Shown here one piece after another: positions 26,750-36,650 of a stretch of 64,000 nt of DNA. The notes beneath the pieces were generated by a model. That model saw only the letters and a program-made list of their open reading frames with translations. It had not been told where the DNA came from and ran no database searches. The position numbers were made by a program, and so were the translations under genes. Source of the stretch: Woeseia oceani (lineage in GTDB: Bacteria; Pseudomonadota; Gammaproteobacteria; Steroidobacterales; Woeseiaceae). The stretch is taken from the NCBI RefSeq assembly GCF_001677435.1, contig NZ_CP016268.1:857001-921000 (forward strand). Reading direction: 5' to 3'. The first letter of the stretch is position 1; each line of letters starts with the position of its first letter.

Positions 26750-27646
26750 ATGCCATCCCTTCATCGAAAAATCGGCCTGGGAACTGCTCAATTCGGCATG
26801 GCCTACGGCGTGACCAACCGCAGTGGTCAGGTGAATCGCCATGAGTTGGACGAAATCATGGCGATGGCCGCACGCTACGGAATCGATGTATTCGATACGG
26901 CACCCGCGTACGACCAGAGCGAGAAGGTTCTGGGGCATTACACAAGCACTCGCGAAGGTCTGCGGATAGTTACCAAAACTCCGCATTTCAAAGCCCCGGA
27001 AACGACCGATTCCGATGTGGAGCTGTTGCAGTCGACATTTGCGCAGTCGCTAAAAAGTTTGCAGGTTGATTCTGTACACGCTCTTCTTTTGCATGGCGGC
27101 GCCAATCTTCTGCGGCCAAATTCCGGCATTATTTGGGCTGCACTCGAAGCCTTGAAGTCGGAAATGAAGGTTGGGCGGATAGGCGTATCGGTGTATACGC
27201 CGGACGAGCTGAAGGGCATCCTCGACCTGTTCCCGGTCGACATCGTTCAGGTGCCGGCGAATATCCTCGACCAGCGTTTCAGCAAGTCCGGGCTGCTGAA
27301 GCAGCTCCGAGAGGCCGGAGTGGAGATTCACGTCCGTTCAGCGTTCCTGCAGGGTGTGCTTCTGTCGGAGCCGCATACTCTTGGCGAATTCTTCGATCCA
27401 CTCAAGCCACATCTACTGTCGTTGCGCCAGACAGCGGCCGACGCGGGCATGTCCATGTTGCAGATGGCGTTGAACTACGTGTTGCATATGGACGAAACAG
27501 GCACGGCGCTGGTTGGTGTGGATTCAGCGGCACAGTTCCAGGAAATCCTGGATTCTGTTGACGACGACTTCCAGGTCGACACGGACTGGCAGCGCTGGGC
27601 TGTGAATGACACGTGTTGGATCAACCCCGGAGAGTGGAAGCTCTGA
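26750..27646 (+). CDS. Aldo/keto reductase
   Basis: 298 residues. AKR barrel motifs: GLGTAQFGMAYG at the N-terminus, DVFDTAPAYDQSEKVLG (catalytic Asp and Tyr), VTKTP (catalytic Lys), DSVHALLLHG (the His position) and the NADP-binding C-terminal SAAQFQEIL segment. It resembles the AKR subgroup found next to sugar-modifying genes, and would reduce or oxidise an aldehyde or ketose with NAD(P)H. It lies 40 bp behind the FAH gene, in one operon. The 3' neighbour, a TonB receptor gene, converges on it with a 66-bp gap. Confidence 0.85.
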   Translation: MPSLHRKIGLGTAQFGMAYGVTNRSGQVNRHELDEIMAMAARYGIDVFDTAPAYDQSEKVLGHYTSTREGLRIVTKTPHFKAPETTDSDVELLQSTFAQSLKSLQVDSVHALLLHGGANLLRPNSGIIWAALEALKSEMKVGRIGVSVYTPDELKGILDLFPVDIVQVPANILDQRFSKSGLLKQLREAGVEIHVRSAFLQGVLLSEPHTLGEFFDPLKPHLLSLRQTAADAGMSMLQMALNYVLHMDETGTALVGVDSAAQFQEILDSVDDDFQVDTDWQRWAVNDTCWINPGEWKL

Positions 27647-27712
27647 CTTCCGGTTGTGGTCGAATAAGCTTGAGAGTTGAGGCCGCAGTTAGCTTGAGCG
27701 CTACATGCTCTC

Positions 27713-29992
27713 CTAGAATCGGCCGCGCAGACCCACAATAGTTTCTGGCCGGTATTCTTGCAGCCGGCTCTCCTGCTGCAACAATATGCCATCAGCTATG
27801 TTGCCGGTGTATATCTCGCGTATCCGGCGGCGCGGGTCACCGAAAATCACGCGACCCTGGAGCCACAGAACCAGGTTGTCCATCAAATGTAGCTGGCCGG
27901 TTACAAAGGCTCTTGGCTTTCGCAACGATTCTTGTTGCCGAAAATTGATGTCTTGCGTGTAAGTATCAGTATTCCAATCCAGATCCAATGCGTAATTGAA
28001 GCGCCAGTCCGGTATGTCATGCCGCCAGCGCAGGGACCATTGCTGCCTTCCAACATTTGCCATTGGTCGCTCTTCACCCGTAAACGGGTCAATGGTTTCC
28101 GAGTTCTGGATCTTGTAAATTGCATCCAGAACCGCTGTATCCAAGCCGATCTGATCAAGGCGTAAACTGCTTTTGAACTCGATACCGTAGAGTCGGGCGT
28201 CACCGATATTGCCCGGCGCGGATGCGGTTTCACTGATGGCAACCTTATCGATGTGGTCATCGTAATCGTTATAAAAAGCGCGGGCAGCCATCATGCCGCG
28301 ATCGTCGGTCAATCGACGTTCGTAGGTCATTTGGATAACCCAGGCTTTCTGCGGCTCGAGGTCGGGGTTGCCGGCATCAATCTCCACGTCTTCCCGGTCG
28401 AAGGTGGCCACGAAATTGTTGAAATTCAGCTGACTCGTGGAGCGCGCGAGCGAGCTGCGCAGTTGCGACTGTTCGCTGATATCCCAGCGGAGATCGAACC
28501 GCGGTTTGACGAACACAAAGGTACGATCATCGTCGACATCAGCTCCAATCTGACTGATATTCGAGTATTCAACATTAATGGCGCTTTCCAGCGCAATGAC
28601 ACTGCTCAGCGGCCAGTAATGTTTGCCAAAAGCTTCGTAGCGGATTTCCTCGACATTCGAATCGGAATTGAAGATGTCTACCGGTACGAGTGTGTCCGTG
28701 GCGTCCTGCTCGAACAAGCTGACTGCCTTTTGGAGCGTGTTTTTCGCGACCTCTGCACCAAGTTCAAGGTTTCGACCCTTGTTCAGGGCGCTTCTGAACG
28801 ATGAGCGAAGTATTGTCTCAGTGGTTTCCTGATCCGTTACGACGAGCGTCTGAGTGTCGGTTGCTTCGGCACTTGTCGACGTCAGCGTCGTGAAGTCTGA
28901 AGTTAACGAAGCCGAGTCGGCATAGATAAGGCGTGTCTTTAGCGCGCCCCGGCCAAGCCGCTGTTCGAGATCCCCTCCGATTTCCCACGATTTGCTGTCG
29001 GTATCCAACAGCGAGTGCGTGTCTTCAACTTCGGCAGTATTCACATCTGTTGCTGCAATGTTTCTATTGCTTTCAGTCTGCAGGTTCGCGAGTCGGGCAT
29101 TCACGTTCAGGATGCGTCCGTCGCTGCCGTGCAAGGTGCCAGAGGCGGTATAGATGTGGTCGTGCTGGAGTGCCTGCTCTTCATAATCCCGACGTTCAAA
29201 CAATTGGCCATCTTCGGGGGAAAGGTAATCTTCAGTGCGGGTGAAGTTCGTCCCTCGGTTGAGCGGTCCACTCTCGGCGCTAAGCAGGTAGTTAAGCGGG
29301 CCGATTTCATTGCTGTACGACATTCGACCATCAAACTTCCCGGGCGCATTTTCGAAATAGTCTCCGTAATGAACCTGCCAGGACCCGGAACCGGTAGACC
29401 CGCCCTCGATCAATACGATATTGACTATGATGCCCTGGCTTTGGACTTCGAGGCCCGGAGCCGTGCCGCGAATCACTTCGATGCGCGCAACCCGTTCAGC
29501 CTTCATCCGTTGTACGACGGAACCAATGTCGGTTGCCTTTCCCGACAACCGTTTGCCGTTAATCAGTATCTGGTCGCCGCCAGAGCCGAAGCCGCGCGCA
29601 CTGGCACTCGGCGCATTCCCATCTCGCGGTACCAGGGCGGCAGTACCGGGGATCCAGCGCAACATGTCGGCCACGCTATTGACACCGTAAGCGGCAAAGT
29701 AGTTCGCATCGTAAATCACGATTGAACTACTGTTATCGGTTTTATCCCCGTTCGGACCCGGGCGGGCATCGTCGAGTGTCTGTTGTTCGATTTGATCCCC
29801 GCTTGTGGCGCTCGGAACCGCATGCGCGGCGAGCGGCGAGCAAGCAAACAGCAGGGCGCCGGCCGCGGCTACCATTGGCCGCGTAGCGCGGTCGCAGTTC
29901 GTTGATCGGTAAGAATATTGTTCAGTCCGGCGCACCGCACGATCCGGACCATGAAAGGCCAGCCACTTAACTTTAGGATTGGGGCTCATCAT
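27713..29992 (-). CDS. TonB-dependent outer-membrane receptor, regulon member
   Basis: 759 residues if started at 29992 (two adjacent ATGs). The signal peptide (MVAAAGALLFACSPLAAHA) lies about 40 residues in, so translation may begin nearer 29875. Plug: ADMLRWIPGTAAL, QILINGKRLSGK, VARIEVIRG, IIVNIVLIEGG. The barrel ends in a terminal Phe (VGLRGRF). Same subgroup as the receptor at 13985-16183. A GAACGTTA operator variant at 30164-30171 lies upstream, tying it to the LacI-type regulon. It would energise uptake of the substrate, or a large form of it, across the outer membrane. Confidence 0.88.
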   Translation of the reverse strand: MMSPNPKVKWLAFHGPDRAVRRTEQYSYRSTNCDRATRPMVAAAGALLFACSPLAAHAVPSATSGDQIEQQTLDDARPGPNGDKTDNSSSIVIYDANYFAAYGVNSVADMLRWIPGTAALVPRDGNAPSASARGFGSGGDQILINGKRLSGKATDIGSVVQRMKAERVARIEVIRGTAPGLEVQSQGIIVNIVLIEGGSTGSGSWQVHYGDYFENAPGKFDGRMSYSNEIGPLNYLLSAESGPLNRGTNFTRTEDYLSPEDGQLFERRDYEEQALQHDHIYTASGTLHGSDGRILNVNARLANLQTESNRNIAATDVNTAEVEDTHSLLDTDSKSWEIGGDLEQRLGRGALKTRLIYADSASLTSDFTTLTSTSAEATDTQTLVVTDQETTETILRSSFRSALNKGRNLELGAEVAKNTLQKAVSLFEQDATDTLVPVDIFNSDSNVEEIRYEAFGKHYWPLSSVIALESAINVEYSNISQIGADVDDDRTFVFVKPRFDLRWDISEQSQLRSSLARSTSQLNFNNFVATFDREDVEIDAGNPDLEPQKAWVIQMTYERRLTDDRGMMAARAFYNDYDDHIDKVAISETASAPGNIGDARLYGIEFKSSLRLDQIGLDTAVLDAIYKIQNSETIDPFTGEERPMANVGRQQWSLRWRHDIPDWRFNYALDLDWNTDTYTQDINFRQQESLRKPRAFVTGQLHLMDNLVLWLQGRVIFGDPRRRIREIYTGNIADGILLQQESRLQEYRPETIVGLRGRF

Positions 29993-30163
29993 GTTTTGCT
30001 GAACTCGTCTTCTTCAAGATGCTTAATCGCACGCTATAGCTGCTTGTGCCTGGCGTCGGCAGTGCATTGCGAGACGATGAGGCTTGCTCCGGTTCACTGG
30101 GTCGCTCCGGCCGGCTCAGCTTTTCAATGGCCCCGTTACAGCATGTTCCTGTCGCAAAACATT

Positions 30164-30171
30164 GAACGTTA
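30164..30171 (-). promoter_or_regulatory. Operator variant GAACGTTA upstream of the TonB receptor gene
   Basis: Context ATTGAACGTTAAAGG matches the right half of the regulon consensus exactly and differs only in the first base of the core. It lies 172 bp upstream of the 29992 start. It shares the 408-bp divergent gap 29993-30400 with the site at 30345; nothing else is evident in that gap. Confidence 0.55.
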
Positions 30172-30333
30172 AAGGTCATGGCTCTGTCAAGGCACTGGTC
30201 CACGCAAAGCGGTTAGCTGGCGGAGCAGCAGGCGGATGTGTCAATCACCGTCTGCACGGTGGGTGTATTCCGGGATGGCCTGCCGTGTTCCGTGAGCTTC
30301 ATGCGACCGGGTTTTTCATATGCGGTGGTTCGC

Positions 30334-30362
30334 TTGCAGGTGTGTAACGTTAAATATATAGT
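30334..30362 (+). promoter_or_regulatory. Promoter with TAACGTTA operator in its spacer
   Basis: TTGCAG (-35, 30334-30339), 17-bp spacer carrying TAACGTTA (30345-30352), then TATAGT (-10, 30357-30362). The operator starts 5 bp after the -35 box, exactly as at 18116 and 54342. Confidence 0.75.
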
Positions 30363-30400
30363 CGGCTGACCACTGCGATTGGATGCCTTTGGAGCTGCGC

Positions 30401-31948
30401 ATGAGCCACACGGATCGACGTACATTCCTGCAAAAATCACTTGCCGCCGGCGCAGTAGCTGCTTCGGGTGCCTCTTTCAGCAGCTTTGCCAACGCAATGA
30501 GGCCGGGCAAACGACTTGAGGTAGCGGCTGTTCGCTTTGGCACAATGGCAGATGTTGGCGAAAACGGTGGCAGTCATCTTGGGCATGTGATCAGCAAGGT
30601 TGCCGGCCCCTTGAAAACGACGGTTATGTTGCTGAAGGACGGCGAGCTCCGTACCTGTATCGTGTGCTTTGATGGTGCCTTGCCGCTCAAGTACACGAAA
30701 AAGATGATTTCGCGCGAGCTTGGCATGGCGCTGGAAAACATCGTGATATTTACATCGCATAATCACAGTGGCGCGCCAACCGGCGGAACCACGGTGCCGG
30801 GCGAAAACTTCTACAATGTGGACCGTAACGATCCAAAATACGATGCACCGCTGACCCCATTCGGTCAGAGAGTGTTTGCGGAGCTAACCGCTTCGGTCCG
30901 GCGTTTGCCGGGCATGCTCGAGCCAGTCAGTGTGTGGCATGCCGAAGGAACGGAAGGTCGGATTACCTACAATCGCAAGGGACGTCGCGCTGATGGCTCG
31001 ACCTATTTCATGCGTGAAGAAGATCGTGTGCTCATTGATAAAGATTTCAATGGCGATATTGACCGCCAGGCGCCTGTCGTAGTTTTCAGAAATGATCGGG
31101 ACAAGGCCGTCGCCGCGCTTGTGCAATTTACCGGGCACCCGGTTACCAGTTACAAGCCGGAAGACCCCGTTGTCTTCGGTGAATGGCCGCAAATTGCGAC
31201 GGATATCGTCGCGCGCGAACTGGCCAATGGTGGCGAGCCGGTTCCGGTAGGGTTCTTGCAGGGTTGTTGCGGTGACGTCAACTCCAAGGAGATGTTCACC
31301 GGCGGTGTTGAACGTGCAACTGAATTTGGCGAGATGCTTGGCGAGAGCTATGTAAAGGCCCTGCAAGACCTTCGGCTGTCCGAACGCGACGGCATGAGCT
31401 TCACGGTTGAATCAGTGCCGGTTCCCTGCGGCCCGTTACCGAGCCTCGGCATTCTCAAAGACGAAATCGCGGAAATGCACGACTTTATCAAGCGTGCCGA
31501 TGCCGGCAGGGAGGACACGCTTGATTGTGTGGGGCTGAATTTTCCACGCGCGTTATCGCCGAAATACCGCGGCGCTCTGGTGAAATCTATCCTCCCGTGG
31601 AGTGAATGGGCGCTGGACCTGCGCAAGACCGGGCGCGCCGACACCGTGCTGAAATCGGTGGACCTGCCGACCCATGTATTCCGTATTGGTGACGTTGGGA
31701 TTATTGGCATGCAGTGCGAGCCCTTCCAGGGCATCGGTCGCAGGATGCGGGAGCTTTCGCCTACGGCCCTGACCATTCCTTGTGGATACGCGAACGGGTC
31801 GCAAGGTTATTTTACGGATTCGGCAAATACCGGCGACCGCGAGTACATGAGCTCCTTCTACCGTTACACTTCGTTTCGGCCGCCCTTCAAGGCACCGGCC
31901 GGTGACGTTGTGGCCGATCGCGCCGTACAAATATTAAGACAGTCCTGA
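30401..31948 (+). CDS. Tat-exported neutral-ceramidase-superfamily protein, copy 3
   Basis: 515 residues from ATG 30401; an upstream ATG at 30383 would spoil the leader. Tat signal TDRRTFLQKSLAAGAVAASG. Metal-site motifs as in the other copies: SHNHSGAPTGG, FTGHPVTSY, CEPFQGIGRRMREL, and the Tyr region GYANGSQGYFTD. The nucleophile-region motif is QGCCGDV (no Ser). It is clearly diverged from copies 1 and 2 and closest to copy 4 by the DRRxFLQKSLAAG leader. It heads an operon with an acyltransferase-fold protein and GlcDEF, which suggests that what this enzyme releases feeds an alpha-hydroxyacid oxidase. Confidence 0.8.
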   Translation: MSHTDRRTFLQKSLAAGAVAASGASFSSFANAMRPGKRLEVAAVRFGTMADVGENGGSHLGHVISKVAGPLKTTVMLLKDGELRTCIVCFDGALPLKYTKKMISRELGMALENIVIFTSHNHSGAPTGGTTVPGENFYNVDRNDPKYDAPLTPFGQRVFAELTASVRRLPGMLEPVSVWHAEGTEGRITYNRKGRRADGSTYFMREEDRVLIDKDFNGDIDRQAPVVVFRNDRDKAVAALVQFTGHPVTSYKPEDPVVFGEWPQIATDIVARELANGGEPVPVGFLQGCCGDVNSKEMFTGGVERATEFGEMLGESYVKALQDLRLSERDGMSFTVESVPVPCGPLPSLGILKDEIAEMHDFIKRADAGREDTLDCVGLNFPRALSPKYRGALVKSILPWSEWALDLRKTGRADTVLKSVDLPTHVFRIGDVGIIGMQCEPFQGIGRRMRELSPTALTIPCGYANGSQGYFTDSANTGDREYMSSFYRYTSFRPPFKAPAGDVVADRAVQILRQS

Positions 31949-32046
31949 GTTTGCACTGACCGGTAGTTTGCCAGTGCGGTCCAGTTGCAGGAATATCGCA
32001 GAACAGGCCGCAGGCTCGTGCGTTAGAGTGCAAGCGTTACCGCAAG

Positions 32047-32769
32047 ATGAGACCGCAGAGAGGAGATACTGACATCGAACCAATACAACAAGCTGGTGAC
32101 TACTACAGCATCGGTGAGAACGCACAGGTGGATGCCGGCGTTGCGCTTGGCTACCGGTATTCCGGTGATCGCGAACCGACCCGTATTGGGGACAATGCGG
32201 TCATTCGGTCAGGGTCAACGATCTACGCGGACACGGTTATCGGTAACCGGTTCTCCTGTGGCCACAATGTCCTGATCCGGGCGAATATTAAAATCGGCGA
32301 TCGCGTTGTTGTGCATCATGGCTCGACACTGGAAGGCTCGCTGGAAATTGGTTCGGGCGTCAAGATCATGGCGCATGTCTATGTGCCCAGTCAGGCGAAA
32401 ATTGGCAATATGGTTTTCATTGGCCCCGGCGTGACCATTCTGAATGACAAGATGCCGATGCGCAGAAAGGTCGCTCAGCTGTCCGGAGTCATGATCCAGG
32501 ATCACGTGATGATCGGTGGTCACGTAACGATTTGCCCCGGCGTGACTGTGGGCGCGCGTTCCTTTATCGCCGCCGGTGCGTTGCTGACCAAGGACGTGCC
32601 TCCTGACACGCTCGCGTTCGGGACGCCGGCCCAATTCACTGAATTGCCCGAGCAGCTGGCCGGGGGCAATCTGCCTGAACACCTGTTGCCACAGACAGAC
32701 TTGTTCGGGGCTCAGCAAGACCCGAGCTGGCAGAACGAGGATCCGCGGCTCTGGTCCGGATCTCGCTAG
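32047..32769 (+). CDS. Left-handed beta-helix (hexapeptide-repeat) acyltransferase-like protein
   Basis: 240 residues. Repeated [LIV]-G-x4 hexapeptides run through the protein (TRIGDNAVIRSGSTIYADTV, VIGNRFSCGHNVLIRANIKI, IGDRVVVHHGSTLEGSLEIG, TVGARSFIAAGALLTKDVPP), the parallel beta-helix of trimeric acetyl/acyltransferases. It resembles sugar N- or O-acetyltransferases of the dTDP/UDP-amino-sugar type and ends with a charged tail after FGTPAQ. It sits between the ceramidase-like copy 3 (98-bp gap) and glcD (34-bp gap). A CoA-dependent acyl transfer to an amino sugar is likely by family. In this catabolic operon it might re-acylate a deacylated intermediate. Confidence 0.75.
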   Translation: MRPQRGDTDIEPIQQAGDYYSIGENAQVDAGVALGYRYSGDREPTRIGDNAVIRSGSTIYADTVIGNRFSCGHNVLIRANIKIGDRVVVHHGSTLEGSLEIGSGVKIMAHVYVPSQAKIGNMVFIGPGVTILNDKMPMRRKVAQLSGVMIQDHVMIGGHVTICPGVTVGARSFIAAGALLTKDVPPDTLAFGTPAQFTELPEQLAGGNLPEHLLPQTDLFGAQQDPSWQNEDPRLWSGSR

Positions 32770-32803
32770 CGAACGTTGAATGTCGCGTTGCGACCGGGTG
32801 GAC

Positions 32804-34264
32804 ATGAACGCAAGTGCCAAGACCGATGATGGTGGCAAGCTAGCGCTAGCGGCGCGATTTCGCGAGCTCCTGCGGGCCGATCAAATCATCGTGGATGCCG
32901 AAAGCAAGCGGCCTTACGAATGCGATGCGTTGCCGGTGTACAAGGCGATGCCACTGCTGGTGCTGGTGCCGGAAACGACGCGGCAGGTCCAGGCCATAGT
33001 TCGTTTGTGCTATGAGCTCAAGGTGCCAGTGGTGGCACGCGGAGCAGGAACCGGGCTCAGTGCAGGTGCATTGCCTGACAGCAACGGGGTACTGGTTTCT
33101 CTGGCGCGTCTGTCCAGGATAATTGAAGTCGATCCGGACGCCCGGATTGCGCGTGTGCAGCCCGGTGTTCGCAATCTGGCTATCAGCGAAGCGGCCGAAG
33201 AGTTCGGCCTCTACTATGCGCCGGATCCGTCATCGCAGATCGCCTGCAGCATCGGCGGCAACATTGCGGAAAACTCAGGCGGGGTTCATTGCCTGAAGTA
33301 TGGTCTGACGGTGCACAACGTGCTGGGCATGGAAATAGTCACAGCGGAAGGTGAGATCCTGCAGGTGGGCGGGCGCGGCCTCGATACCGCGGGTTACGAC
33401 CTCAATGCGTTGTTTATCGGCTCGGAAGGGTTGCTGGGCATTGTCACGGAAGTGTGGGTCAAGCTGCTGCCGAAACCCGAACATGCCCGGGTAGTCATGG
33501 CGGGATTCGATAGCGTCCTGAATGCGGGCGATGCCGTGAGCGCAGTCATTGCGGCCGGAATCATACCGGCCGGTCTCGAAATGATGGACGGCTTCGCGAT
33601 CCAGGCGGCGGAAGATTTCGTCAATGCGGGCTATCCGCGGGATGCCCGGGCACTTTTATTGTGCGAGGTGGACGGCAACGAAGACGAAGTTCTCGAGCAT
33701 GTCGAGCGCATCGAGAGTCTTTTCCGCGAGTTCGGCGCAACGTCCTGCCGCGTGTCACGGGACGACGCAGAAAGAGCGCTGTTCTGGAAAGGCAGGAAGG
33801 CCGCCTTTCCGGCCGCCGGGCGCATTTCGCCCGACTACTACTGCATGGACGGCACGATCCCGCGCCGAAAGATCGGCGCCGTGCTGGAAGCAATCCAGCA
33901 ATTGTCGGAGCAGTACGGTCTGCGGATCTCCAACGTTTTTCACGCGGGTGACGGTAATCTTCATCCGCTCATTCTTTTTGATGCCAGTGTTCCGGGTGAG
34001 CTGCACGCTGCGGAAGAGCTCGGAGGCAAGATCCTCGAACTGTGCGTGCAAGTGGGTGGCTCGATTACCGGCGAACATGGGGTTGGAGTCGAGAAGCTCC
34101 GCTACATGCTGGCCCAGTTCAATGATGCCGAGCTTGCACAGTTCCATGCCATCAAGGACGCACTCGACCCGGCCGGCATACTGAACCCGGGCAAAGGTAT
34201 TCCGACCTTGCGCCAGTGCCAGGAATACCGCTCTATCGATGCGTCGGGCGGGGCGAAACGCTAA
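32804..34264 (+). CDS. glcD: Glycolate/D-lactate oxidase FAD subunit GlcD
   Basis: 486 residues from ATG 32804 (upstream ATG 32780 less likely); E. coli GlcD is about 499. FAD_binding_4 motif ARGAGTGLSAGALP, the IACSIGGNIAENSGGVH segment and the C-terminal cap with HAGDGNLHPL and GSITGEHGVG (the His/Glu site of the FAD-linked oxidase family). It oxidises glycolate to glyoxylate, or D-lactate to pyruvate, passing electrons through GlcE/GlcF to quinone at the inner membrane. The stop overlaps the start of glcE by one base (TAATG), indicating translational coupling. The substrate cannot be told apart from sequence alone. Confidence 0.9.
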   Translation: MNASAKTDDGGKLALAARFRELLRADQIIVDAESKRPYECDALPVYKAMPLLVLVPETTRQVQAIVRLCYELKVPVVARGAGTGLSAGALPDSNGVLVSLARLSRIIEVDPDARIARVQPGVRNLAISEAAEEFGLYYAPDPSSQIACSIGGNIAENSGGVHCLKYGLTVHNVLGMEIVTAEGEILQVGGRGLDTAGYDLNALFIGSEGLLGIVTEVWVKLLPKPEHARVVMAGFDSVLNAGDAVSAVIAAGIIPAGLEMMDGFAIQAAEDFVNAGYPRDARALLLCEVDGNEDEVLEHVERIESLFREFGATSCRVSRDDAERALFWKGRKAAFPAAGRISPDYYCMDGTIPRRKIGAVLEAIQQLSEQYGLRISNVFHAGDGNLHPLILFDASVPGELHAAEELGGKILELCVQVGGSITGEHGVGVEKLRYMLAQFNDAELAQFHAIKDALDPAGILNPGKGIPTLRQCQEYRSIDASGGAKR

Positions 34265-35322
34265 TGGGCGACATCGCTGCCGAACTTGAGGCTACCGTGC
34301 GTGCTGCCGCCGCCAGCGGCACAAAACTGTCGATTGTTGCGGGTGGCAGTAAGTCATTTCTCGGCCGGGATGTTGCGGGTGAGTGCCTGGACGTGTCAGG
34401 TCACAGCGGCATACTCGACTACCAGCCGGCCGAGCTCGTACTGACTGCGCGCGCCGGAACGACGTTGACCGAGATCGCGCAGTGCCTGGAGGATTGTGGC
34501 CAGATGCTCCCGTTCGAGCCTCCGGTATTCGATGGCAAAGCGACTATCGGCGGAACTCTCGCCTGCGATGCGGCAGGTCCGGCAAGGCCGTGGCGGGGTT
34601 CGGTTCGCGATGCGACGCTCGGCGTTACATTGATTAACGGCAGGGGCGAGCGGCTCCGCTTTGGTGGCCAGGTCCTGAAGAATGTAGCGGGCTACGACGT
34701 CTCGCGGCTGCAGGCCGGGGCGATGGGGACGTTGGGTGTCATGACGGAGGTAACTGTGCGCTTGTTGCCCATACCCGCTGCGACCGCGACCCTGGTCCGC
34801 GAAATGGACGCTGCCGCTGCTATCAGGCGAATGAACGAAATGACGCGCACGCCGTTGCCGATTTCCGCCGCGGCGTGGCTGGACGGCAAGCTGTACATGC
34901 GGCTCGAAGGTGCGGAACGCGCTGTAGCGGGTGCTCGTGGCAAGATTGAGGCTGATTTTGATTCCGGCGACGAGTCGATATGGCGTCACATTCGGGAACA
35001 GTCACTGGAGTTCTTCAAGGGCAGTACTCCGCTTTGGCGTTTCTCCGTGGCATCCAACAGCGGGCACAGAAATGCAGACGAGCCCTGGCTGCTCGATTGG
35101 GGTGGCGCACAACGTTGGCTGCGCGGGGAGTTTGACGCGCAGTACCTCGAATCGCTGGCATGTGATCTGGGAGGACAGGTTTCCCTGTACCGTCACGGCG
35201 ATCGCTCCGGGGAGGTTTTCCACCCGCAGGTGCCGGCAATGCGTAACGTGCAGATGCGCTTGAAGAAAAGCTTTGACCCACACGGCATATTCAATGTGGG
35301 CCGTATGTACGACGGCATATAG
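34264..35322 (+). CDS. glcE: Glycolate oxidase FAD-binding subunit GlcE
   Basis: 352 residues; the ATG shares its A with the glcD stop. FAD-binding half only, as expected for GlcE: VAGGSKSFLGRD, TIGGTLACDAAGPARPWRG and VLKNVAGYDVSRLQAGAMGTLGV, the GlcE signature. E. coli GlcE is about 350 residues. It forms the membrane-associated complex with GlcD and GlcF. The C-terminal HPQVPAMRNVQMRLKKSFDP followed by GIFNVGRM is complete. Confidence 0.9.
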   Translation: MGDIAAELEATVRAAAASGTKLSIVAGGSKSFLGRDVAGECLDVSGHSGILDYQPAELVLTARAGTTLTEIAQCLEDCGQMLPFEPPVFDGKATIGGTLACDAAGPARPWRGSVRDATLGVTLINGRGERLRFGGQVLKNVAGYDVSRLQAGAMGTLGVMTEVTVRLLPIPAATATLVREMDAAAAIRRMNEMTRTPLPISAAAWLDGKLYMRLEGAERAVAGARGKIEADFDSGDESIWRHIREQSLEFFKGSTPLWRFSVASNSGHRNADEPWLLDWGGAQRWLRGEFDAQYLESLACDLGGQVSLYRHGDRSGEVFHPQVPAMRNVQMRLKKSFDPHGIFNVGRMYDGI

Positions 35323-35333
35323 CAGGGACAGCG

Positions 35334-36557
35334 GTGCAAACTTCCATTCACGAATCATTCCGCGAGTTGGCCGAAGCTGCCGAAGCCGAGGCGATTTTAA
35401 GCTCATGCGTGCATTGCGGTTTCTGCAATGCAACCTGCCCGACGTACCAGCAGTTACACGATGAGCGGGACGGGCCCAGGGGCCGTATCTACCTGATCAA
35501 ACAGTTTCTTGAGAGCGGAGAGGCGACCGAGAATACGCGGGTCCACCTCGATCGTTGTCTCACGTGCCGGAGCTGCGAGACCACGTGTCCATCCGGTGTG
35601 CAGTACGCACGGTTGGCCGATATCGGCCGGGGCATTCTTGAGCGCAAGTTGCCGAGGCCTGTAACAGCGCGCGGAATTCGCTGGTTGCTGAGAAACGTGG
35701 TGGCATTTCGGCGACGTTTTGCCATGGCGTTTACAGCGGCCCGAGTCATGAAGCCGTTGTTGCCGTCATTCTTGCGGCGCAAGATTCCCAGTCGAACGCC
35801 GCCCGGAGTCTGGCCCGCAGTACGGCATGATCGGGTAATGTTCACGCCCAAAGGTTGTGTGCAGTCCTCAGTCTCACCCAATACCAATGCGGCTGCTGCA
35901 CGAGTCCTCGACAAGCTTGGCGTCTCGCTCATTGATGAATCGGCATCGGGTTGTTGTGGTGCAGTGAGTTACCACCTTGGGCATCACGATGAGGGCAAAG
36001 CCTTTTTCAGGAAGAACATCGATGCCTGGTGGCCGCTGGTTGAATCCGGTGCAGAAGCGCTTGTGCTTACTGCTTCCGGTTGCGGTTCGATGGTTAAGGA
36101 ATACGGAGAGATACTGAAATCCGACCCCGAATACGCGGAGAAAGCCGCGGTCATTTCCGGGCTCGCCCGGGACCTGAGTGAGGTGGTCCTCGCAGAAGAC
36201 ATCGAGCGTTTGAACGTTGCACCCGATAGCGAGAAAGTTGCCGTCCACTGTCCATGTACCCTGCAACACGCGCAGAAGCTTCCCGATGGAGTCGACCGCA
36301 TACTGGCCAGAATGGGGTTCAATCTGGCCAGGACCCGGGACAAACACTTGTGTTGCGGATCGGCCGGGACTTATTCGATTCTGCAGCCACAACTGAGCAG
36401 GAAGTTGTTGGCGCAAAAGGTTGAGGCTCTGTCGATTGACGCACCGGACAAGATCGTAACCGCCAATGTCGGCTGCCAGCTGGATTTAGGCGCCGCTGCC
36501 AGGGTTCCGGTACGTCACTGGGTCGAGATCGTTGACGATGCGTTAGTTGATCGCTGA
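35334..36557 (+). CDS. glcF: Glycolate oxidase iron-sulfur subunit GlcF
   Basis: 407 residues, the same length as E. coli GlcF, with GTG start at 35334, 11 bp after glcE. Two [4Fe-4S] motifs: CVHCGFCNATCP (Cys25, 28, 31, 35) and CLTCRSCETTCP (Cys75, 78, 81, 85). Two CCG domains follow, with SGCCGAVSYH and LCCGSAGTYSI. It carries electrons from the GlcD flavin to the quinone pool. It is the last gene of the operon, which ends at the hairpin at 36651. Confidence 0.92.
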   Translation: MQTSIHESFRELAEAAEAEAILSSCVHCGFCNATCPTYQQLHDERDGPRGRIYLIKQFLESGEATENTRVHLDRCLTCRSCETTCPSGVQYARLADIGRGILERKLPRPVTARGIRWLLRNVVAFRRRFAMAFTAARVMKPLLPSFLRRKIPSRTPPGVWPAVRHDRVMFTPKGCVQSSVSPNTNAAAARVLDKLGVSLIDESASGCCGAVSYHLGHHDEGKAFFRKNIDAWWPLVESGAEALVLTASGCGSMVKEYGEILKSDPEYAEKAAVISGLARDLSEVVLAEDIERLNVAPDSEKVAVHCPCTLQHAQKLPDGVDRILARMGFNLARTRDKHLCCGSAGTYSILQPQLSRKLLAQKVEALSIDAPDKIVTANVGCQLDLGAAARVPVRHWVEIVDDALVDR

Positions 36558-36650
36558 GAGCGTGCGAATGCGTTCGCTTGCTTGAGGTCGGCTGACCACC
36601 TGATCGTCTTGAGTGCAGAATACGGCGTGCGCGCCTGAATGAAAAGCAAA